Positions 59,007 to 64,000 of a stretch of 64,000 bases of DNA are shown piece after piece. The notes under the pieces were generated by a model. That model made no database searches and had not been told where the DNA came from. It worked only from the letters and a program-made list of their open reading frames with translations. The DNA is from Mesorhizobium sp. SARCC-RB16n (GTDB lineage Bacteria; Pseudomonadota; Alphaproteobacteria; Rhizobiales; Rhizobiaceae). The stretch spans positions 211,551 through 275,550 of the forward strand of contig NZ_ML703263.1 of assembly GCF_008520305.1 (NCBI RefSeq), read 5' to 3'. The translations under genes were made by a program, and so were the position numbers. The stretch's first letter is position 1, and the number at the start of each line of letters is the position of its first letter.

Positions 59007-59637
59007 CGCCATCTCTCCCCCGGTCCCGAAGGACCGTTTGCTTCTGCCGCTCCCGACAGAAGATTTCGAGCTCGAGTTCCGCGTCGTGGCACGCGGCGGC
59101 ATAAGGCGCGGCATCCGTCTGGAACGGGCTTTCTGGCTTTCGCTGAAGCAGATGGCCGAGAGCCGGAAATGCACCATCGGCATGCTGGTCGACGAGATCG
59201 CTGAAAGTCACGCGGAGAAAGGAAACCTGACCTCGGCAATTCGGGTGGCCTGCATACGCGCGTTGGGGCACGAGAACCTGAATTTGCGCAGGCTTGCGTC
59301 GATCAGGACGGTAAACGCCATTCTGCTTGCCTGTCCGTCGCCGGCTTTTGCCCTGGCATCGACGAAGAAGATCGTGACGTTCAATGCGCCGTTCCAGCAA
59401 CTGGTCAAACGGCAGTTGCCGACAGCATTCGACGGAGACACGCGGCAGGACCTTAAGCTGGCATTGGATCTCAACGTGGCGGATATATTCGCGCGCCTCG
59501 ACACCAACGGCGACGTTGCCGTTGCGAGCGGGTTTGTGATCGGTGCCGGCGAGCGTCGCTACCGGGGCCAGTTGAACGTGGTGCGGGCGCCGGTGCTGGA
59601 CCTGGAATTGCTGATGGCTTTTGTCTTCAACGGCTAG
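58996..59637 (+). CDS. Ribbon-helix-helix regulator with unknown C-terminal domain
   Basis: The 213-residue protein has an N-terminal RHH_4-type DNA-binding region (about 25-100): RRGIRLERAFWLSLKQMAESR, then NLTSAIRVACIRALG; the first quoted run is from residues 37 onward. The remaining 110 residues (ILLACPSPAFALASTKKIVTF onward, in part) resemble a PAS-like or other small sensor fold, which is uncertain. The GTG at 58996 has AGGAGG 6 bases upstream and lies inside the HlyD gene, so the regulator is translationally coupled to the secretion genes. It may control the adhesin or its own operon. Confidence 0.75.
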   Translation: MSGSAISPPVPKDRLLLPLPTEDFELEFRVVARGGIRRGIRLERAFWLSLKQMAESRKCTIGMLVDEIAESHAEKGNLTSAIRVACIRALGHENLNLRRLASIRTVNAILLACPSPAFALASTKKIVTFNAPFQQLVKRQLPTAFDGDTRQDLKLALDLNVADIFARLDTNGDVAVASGFVIGAGERRYRGQLNVVRAPVLDLELLMAFVFNG

Positions 59638-59679
59638 AGCCGCTCGTCCTTTCGCGGTTCTATCTCTTTGTCTCGACCC

Positions 59680-59724
59680 AATTCCCGGCGGAAAGCCCTA
59701 TGCACTTTTCCTGAATCGCTTTGG
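59680..59724. repeat. Palindromic intergenic repeat, copy 2
   Basis: This 45-base element (AATTCCCGGCGGAAAGCCCT, then ATGCACTTTTCCTGAAT and tail) matches the element at 24509-24553 at most positions, including the identical TGCACTTTTCCT core. It lies in the convergent gap between the regulator stop (59637) and the protease stop (59760). Confidence 0.7.
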
Positions 59725-59759
59725 CATCCGGCCAGACAAAAAGCGACCGCGCCTTGTCT

Positions 59760-60707
59760 CTATTTGACTTCCATCTGCGCGCCTTCGCCAGGCGCGACGG
59801 TTTCGAAACCGCCCTTGACGTCGGCCATCTGCGCGGCTCCCGGTTTGGACCCGTGGATCCATGCCCGGTCGGTGCTGAACGAGTACAGTGGCTGATAGTC
59901 CGGAAGCGCGCTGTCCTTGAGCACCGTATTGTTGAGACTGTCGAGAATGTAAGCGCCGCTTGCAGTACTCACCGAAAGCACGGCGTGGAAGAAGCCTCGC
60001 TTGCGGTCCCGGAGAACGACGAGCGACATGCTGCTTGCCGGAATGCCAGCCCTCAGCAACGCCGTCATCTTGAGGATGGCGAAGTCCTCGCAGTCGCCGG
60101 CATGATTGGCGAGGACTTCCGAAGGCTTCGCCCAGTAGTCGAGCTTGCCGTAAACGACGCTATCCTTCTTGTAGGCGATCAGGTGGTTGATGCCGCTGTT
60201 GATGTAGGACAGTTTTTCGACAAACCCCTTGCCTTGGGCAGCCGAGACCATGGCCGCGAAGGCCGGGCTCTCGTGGTCGCAGGGACTGCCCGCGGTGCAA
60301 TCGATTATGGCCTGGTAGACCGGTGCCCAGCGCGCCGAAACGGGAAAATTGTGCATTGACAGCGCAACCGACCCGAACACGCCCGGGATAATCGATGCTG
60401 TCCGCATCGGGTCGATGCCTCCTTGCGCCATCGAGGCGCTGGACCCATTCTGCGCGGAAACGGGACTGTAGCCGTTCAGGACAAGGCTGATCCGGTAGGG
60501 CGCGACCGGCTGCCAAGGCTGGTACCTCTGCAGCGAAACGCCGCCGAGACCAGGCGGCACCTGGACCGTCGCAAGCAGTGCTGTTTCGGGCAGGTCATCC
60601 CTGACGCCAGGCCCGGCAAGCGCCGGCTGCGTCGCGCCGGCTATCCCCACTGCCAGCAGAAGCAGCTTGAGTTTGCTCTTCCCCGAAGCATTCTTTTGTT
60701 TTTTCAT
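59760..60707 (-). CDS. LapG-type transglutaminase-like cysteine protease
   Basis: The 315-residue protein has a signal peptide (cleavage near QPALA, residue 31) and a BTLCP/Peptidase_C93 domain with the diagnostic WAKPSEVLANHAGDCEDFA. The catalytic triad is visible: Cys206, His241 (FFHAVL) and Asp256 (ILDSLNN). LapG-family proteases are periplasmic and clip the N-terminus of LapA-type adhesins to release them, under control of the c-di-GMP receptor LapD. The ATG at 60707 has AAGGTG upstream. It is divergent from the adhesin gene, the expected substrate. No lapD gene is in this window. Confidence 0.9.
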   Translation of the reverse strand: MKKQKNASGKSKLKLLLLAVGIAGATQPALAGPGVRDDLPETALLATVQVPPGLGGVSLQRYQPWQPVAPYRISLVLNGYSPVSAQNGSSASMAQGGIDPMRTASIIPGVFGSVALSMHNFPVSARWAPVYQAIIDCTAGSPCDHESPAFAAMVSAAQGKGFVEKLSYINSGINHLIAYKKDSVVYGKLDYWAKPSEVLANHAGDCEDFAILKMTALLRAGIPASSMSLVVLRDRKRGFFHAVLSVSTASGAYILDSLNNTVLKDSALPDYQPLYSFSTDRAWIHGSKPGAAQMADVKGGFETVAPGEGAQMEVK

Positions 60708-61030
60708 GGCGCGCACCTTTGACTGTGGACGCTACCAATCTTGTCTCAAATTACTGGAAATGAAGGTGGATAAGTTTCCCGCAAATTCTCTTTGCTACTT
60801 TGAGTAAAATTTTAGATGTATTTATACTTCTATTTACCAAGTTTTTCGCATTGCCAACCGCGAAGCACCGCGCACTCCAAGAAAGATATAACAGATTATA
60901 TGATCACAGTTTACCAAGCGTAAAAAAAGTCATCGAAGGCATATCCAAATATATAGAATAGATTGACGGACCGTTGCAAAGTCAAGCCGCCGCCTGTCTC
61001 TTTCTCGGAAATGCCGGAGGGGTTTAAGCT
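60708..61030. other. AT-rich divergent promoter region, protease / adhesin
   Basis: About 323 bases between the protease and adhesin genes; the middle (60780-60970) is strikingly AT-rich against the high-GC flanks. It contains TTTGCTACTTTG (60791-60802), like one upstream of the secretion operon, and two copies of TTTACCAAG (60833-60841 and 60910-60918), 77 bases apart. GGAGGGG at 61016-61022 is the adhesin ribosome site. No certain -35/-10 pairs. Confidence 0.5.
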
Positions 61031-64000
61031 ATGGCGACCAGTATTGAATTGGACAACGTTTCGAACTCGTGGGACGAGCATTCCGTTTCCAACGATCACC
61101 ACGACCTGACAGCGCCGATCCAGGTGGTGGCGCAAGCCGCGCCGGCCGAGCAAGCGGCGGCACCGTCCCAAACAGCACCGGCCTCGGCCGAGCCTGTGCC
61201 GGTCGATGTCGGCGGTGGCGCGCCAGCGGCTGCTCCGCCAGCGGCAAATGCGCCACACGAATACGTCGCCGACGCAAGCAACGTCGTCAGACTTCCCGCC
61301 AATGTCTCGATCGACAACATCAAGGTCGACGGTCACAACCTCGTGCTCGAGCAGGCGGACGGCTCGGTCATCGTCATCAAGGACGGTGCCCTGAATGTGC
61401 CGACCTTCATTTTAGGCGAAGTCGAAGTGCCGCGCGTGGCCTTGATCGCGGCGCTGGAAGCGAGCCATGTCGATGTGGCTTTTGGCACGGACGGTTCCAT
61501 CTCGGCGGGCCCGGGAGGCTCGACCTCGAGCGCCGGCGGCAATTTCGAACAGCCTCCCGGCGGGATCGGCGACGGCTTCGGCCTTTCGGCATTGCTGCCA
61601 CCGACGGACCTGCAATTTGGCCAGCCCGATCATCGTGAGCTGTTCCCGGGATTGGCACCGAACCACACGCCGTCGATCCTCGACCTGACGCCTGCGGTCG
61701 ACGGCGGCGACACTATTGTCTCTGAGAAGGGCCTGCCGGCAACTTCGGGGTCGGAAGGCTCGGGCGAGGCGCAGGATCCCGCTCCCAACACGGACCAGTC
61801 CGAGATCAATACCGGCACTTTCACGATCTCCTCCCCCGATGGTATCGGATCGCTGACCATCGCCGGCCAGGTGATTTCGGGCGCCGCCCTTGCCAACAGC
61901 GCGTCGACGCCGATCGACATCACGACGGCTCTCGGCAACACGCTGACGATCGTCGGCTACGACGCCAGCACCGGCCAGGTGAGCTACACTTACACGCTAG
62001 TCCACAGCCAGGCGCATCCCGGCGCAGGCACCGATTCGATCTACGACAATATTACCTTGACGGTCACGGACACCGACGGCGACACTTCGGCTCCCGGCAC
62101 GCTGTCGGTCCAGATCGTGGACGACGTGCCGACGGCGAACGCGGACGCCAACAGCGTCGCGGCGGGCAGCCATGCGGAGATCTCGGGCAACGTGATGACC
62201 GGGGCTGGCGAGACCGATCCGTCCACGAGCGCGGATGTGAAGGGCGCGGACGGCGCCAGCGTGACCTCGGCATTTGGCACGGGCGCGGCGCAGGACGTGA
62301 CGTCCGCTGTCACCGGCACCACGATCGCGGGCCAGTACGGCACGCTGACGCTCTATTCGGACGGCCATTATACCTATGACCGCGCGGCGAACACACCGGG
62401 CGGCGTGAACGATGTATTCCACTACACGCTGACGGACGGCGATGGCGATCAGTCGAGCACCACGCTGACGATCAATATCGGCAATGAGCCGCCGAAGTTG
62501 GGCGATATCCCGGCCGCGGGTGCTGATGGTGCGATCGTATACGAGGCGGGACTGGCGAGCGGTACGCTGCATGACGGCTCGAACGCGGTGAGCGGCACGA
62601 TCGGCTTCACCTCGCAGGATGGGGTGAACTCGGTGTCGTTGGGCGGCCATCCGCTGTCGAGCGATTCGGGTAATCCGACGACGTTCACGGACCCCACCAC
62701 GGGCGGCACTGTGAGCGCCTGGTACGAGTACACCGGCGCGACCGGCGCCGGTACGATCCATTACAGCTACACGCTGACTGCAGACTACCCCAGCGCTACG
62801 GGTGGCGATGGAGCCAATACCGAAGCGGCACCCAGCTTCGCGGTCGTTGTGACCGACTTGGATAACCAGCCTGCCTCCGGCAACCTGGTGATCAATGTCA
62901 TCGACGACGTGCCGACGGCGAAGGCCGACACCGACGCGGCGCAGTCCGGCGAGACGGTGACAGGCAATGTCGAGACCGGCACAAGCGCTCATGGCACCGG
63001 CGCGGCGGACACCGCTGGAGCGGACGGGATTGCATCGATCGCCTGGACGGGTTCGGTAACGAGCAACGGCGTGACGACAGTAACCGGCGCGCATGGCGTG
63101 CTGACGGTCTTCGCCAATGGCGACTACAGCTATCAGGCCACCCCGAATACGCCGACGGGCAATGACGTTTTCAACTACACGATCACGGACGGCGACGGCG
63201 ACACCTCGCCGGCGACGCTGACGATCGAAGTGACCGGCAGCCAGCCGCGTGTGGTGGCAGAGATCGCGACGGTGAACGAGGCGGGCCTCGACACGACGCC
63301 GCCGGCCGGCGACCTAGGCCCCGGGACGGTTGACGGCTCGCATGCGGGCGACGGCTCGGAGACCAAGTCTGGCACGTTGACATTCTCGGATCCAGACGGA
63401 GCGACGGTGACCGGCGTTGCATCAGGCAATGTCGGCAGCGACGTCAGCGGCAATGTCGGCACGAACATCAGTGGCACGTACGGCATCCTGCACGTAAACG
63501 CGGATGGCAGCTACACCTATACGCTGACTTCGCCGGAGGCGAATGTTCCGGCGGGCAACGACGGCGCCAACATGCAGCCCGGGCAGGACGTGTTCACGTT
63601 CACGGTGACCGACGGCCTTGGCAACACGTCCACGTCGACCATCTCAATCAATATCCTGGACGATGTTCCTTCGATAACGCTTAGCGGTACGGCAGCGCCG
63701 ACGCTGAGCGTCGACGAGAGCTTCATTCCGGTGATCGGCTCGGTCGGCGGCGGCGGCGGCAACGTCTCGTCCGGCAACTTCGCGGCCAACTTCGCGGTGA
63801 CGCCGGGCGCGGACGGACAGTCCGGCTCGACCGCCTACTCGCTGACCATCAACAATTCCACGACCACCCTGGTCGACTCGCTCACCGGCCAGACAGTGCA
63901 TCTGGTGGCCAATGGGGCGGGCGAAGTCGATGGCTATGTGACCATCAGCGGAGTGCAGACCAATGTCTTCACGCTGACGGTCGACGCCACCGGCAAGGTG
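61031..64000 (+). CDS. Giant type I-secreted adhesin, LapA/VCBS-repeat type, N-terminal 990 residues
   Basis: The ATG at 61031 (GGAGGGG site 8 bases upstream) opens a frame with no stop to the window end, so at least 990 residues and surely more. Residues 28-75 are Ala/Pro-rich and unstructured. Residues about 82-150 form a beta-rich domain (LPANVSIDNIKVDGHNLVLE), which may be the retention module that plugs the outer-membrane channel. From about residue 200 the protein is Asp-, Gly- and Thr-rich, with VCBS/cadherin-like repeats starting (V/I)DDVPTA at 363, 624 and 876, carrying VFxYTxTDGDGD motifs that would bind calcium. It has no signal peptide, fitting type I export. The RTX C-terminal signal must lie beyond the window. 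Confidence 0.9.
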   Translation, partial: MATSIELDNVSNSWDEHSVSNDHHDLTAPIQVVAQAAPAEQAAAPSQTAPASAEPVPVDVGGGAPAAAPPAANAPHEYVADASNVVRLPANVSIDNIKVDGHNLVLEQADGSVIVIKDGALNVPTFILGEVEVPRVALIAALEASHVDVAFGTDGSISAGPGGSTSSAGGNFEQPPGGIGDGFGLSALLPPTDLQFGQPDHRELFPGLAPNHTPSILDLTPAVDGGDTIVSEKGLPATSGSEGSGEAQDPAPNTDQSEINTGTFTISSPDGIGSLTIAGQVISGAALANSASTPIDITTALGNTLTIVGYDASTGQVSYTYTLVHSQAHPGAGTDSIYDNITLTVTDTDGDTSAPGTLSVQIVDDVPTANADANSVAAGSHAEISGNVMTGAGETDPSTSADVKGADGASVTSAFGTGAAQDVTSAVTGTTIAGQYGTLTLYSDGHYTYDRAANTPGGVNDVFHYTLTDGDGDQSSTTLTINIGNEPPKLGDIPAAGADGAIVYEAGLASGTLHDGSNAVSGTIGFTSQDGVNSVSLGGHPLSSDSGNPTTFTDPTTGGTVSAWYEYTGATGAGTIHYSYTLTADYPSATGGDGANTEAAPSFAVVVTDLDNQPASGNLVINVIDDVPTAKADTDAAQSGETVTGNVETGTSAHGTGAADTAGADGIASIAWTGSVTSNGVTTVTGAHGVLTVFANGDYSYQATPNTPTGNDVFNYTITDGDGDTSPATLTIEVTGSQPRVVAEIATVNEAGLDTTPPAGDLGPGTVDGSHAGDGSETKSGTLTFSDPDGATVTGVASGNVGSDVSGNVGTNISGTYGILHVNADGSYTYTLTSPEANVPAGNDGANMQPGQDVFTFTVTDGLGNTSTSTISINILDDVPSITLSGTAAPTLSVDESFIPVIGSVGGGGGNVSSGNFAANFAVTPGADGQSGSTAYSLTINNSTTTLVDSLTGQTVHLVANGAGEVDGYVTISGVQTNVFTLTVDATGKV
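62117..63655 (+). repeat. Tandem VCBS-like repeats in the adhesin gene
   Basis: Two units are complete: residues 363-623 (62117-62899) and 624-875 (62900-63655); a third starts at 63656. Each opens with DDVP and contains NDVFxYTxTDGDGD and an EAGL segment. The unit length of about 255 residues and the divergence between units indicate protein-level rather than recent DNA-level duplication. Confidence 0.75.

Noticed and set aside
61997-63094. 365-residue minus-strand frame within the adhesin gene
   Set aside because: It is the antisense of repeat-encoding DNA; the sense frame is open for 990 codons with a strong start site and family motifs.
62117-63655. Repeat DNA considered as a CRISPR array
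   Set aside because: The units are long (about 255 codons), protein-coding and diverged; there are no short identical repeats with unique spacers.

Overview
The window looks like a chromosomal segment of a Mesorhizobium-type alphaproteobacterium (Hyphomicrobiales). The reasons are high GC in most of the segment, a glgP-glgB-glgC-glgA-pgm glycogen operon in rhizobial order, a fructose-type FrcBCA importer whose binding protein ends in the typical CWG, an AlkK-like acyl-CoA ligase, pyruvate phosphate dikinase and a rhizobial type I adhesin-secretion locus. The species call is inference; no rRNA or other marker gene is present.

Layout. 1-7.7 kb (minus): glycogen metabolism, with pgm cut by the left edge. 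7.8-13.6 kb: a divergent sugar unit, frcB-frcC-frcA to the left and a ROK regulator, an RbsD/FucU mutarotase and a fructokinase to the right. A perfect 11-bp inverted repeat in the divergent promoter carries a TTGACA in each arm, and a terminator follows the kinase. 13.8-42.4 kb: a large surface-polysaccharide (probably O-antigen) region. It holds a DegT aminotransferase, two O-antigen ligase/polymerase-family membrane proteins, QuiNAc/FucNAc-type nucleotide-sugar genes (reductase, initiating phosphosugar transferase, 4,6-dehydratase), a Wzm/Wzt ABC exporter, rfbACBD for dTDP-L-rhamnose, a UDP-glucuronate 4-epimerase, methyltransferases and glycosyltransferases. Embedded in it is a PAPS unit (cysD, fused cysNC, cysQ), and there are two unusual multidomain proteins whose N-terminal domains look like sulfotransferases.

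42.5-53.5 kb is ordinary housekeeping and scattered genes: bioY, a metallo-beta-lactamase-fold hydrolase, a DUF1499 protein, an acyl-CoA ligase, a DUF427 protein, a polysaccharide deacetylase, a GT9 glycosyltransferase, ppdK, a VOC protein and tRNA-Gln(UUG). 54.0-64.0 kb is a complete-looking LapA-type adhesion locus: TolC-like outer-membrane channel, C39-like-domain ABC exporter, HlyD-family adaptor and a ribbon-helix-helix regulator on the plus strand, a LapG-type cysteine protease on the minus strand, then the first 990 residues of a giant repeat adhesin that leaves the window still open.

The most novel story is the polysaccharide region. PAPS synthesis and PAP removal sit among O-antigen genes without the usual cysteine-assimilation genes beside them. 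A 1279-residue sulfotransferase/coiled-coil/GT2/GT4 protein and a 519-residue sulfotransferase/methyltransferase fusion supply possible PAPS users. I infer a pathway for a sulfated, methylated, deoxysugar-rich surface glycan. The GC of the 26.6-36.7 kb core is visibly lower than its flanks, as expected for an exchanged O-antigen cassette.
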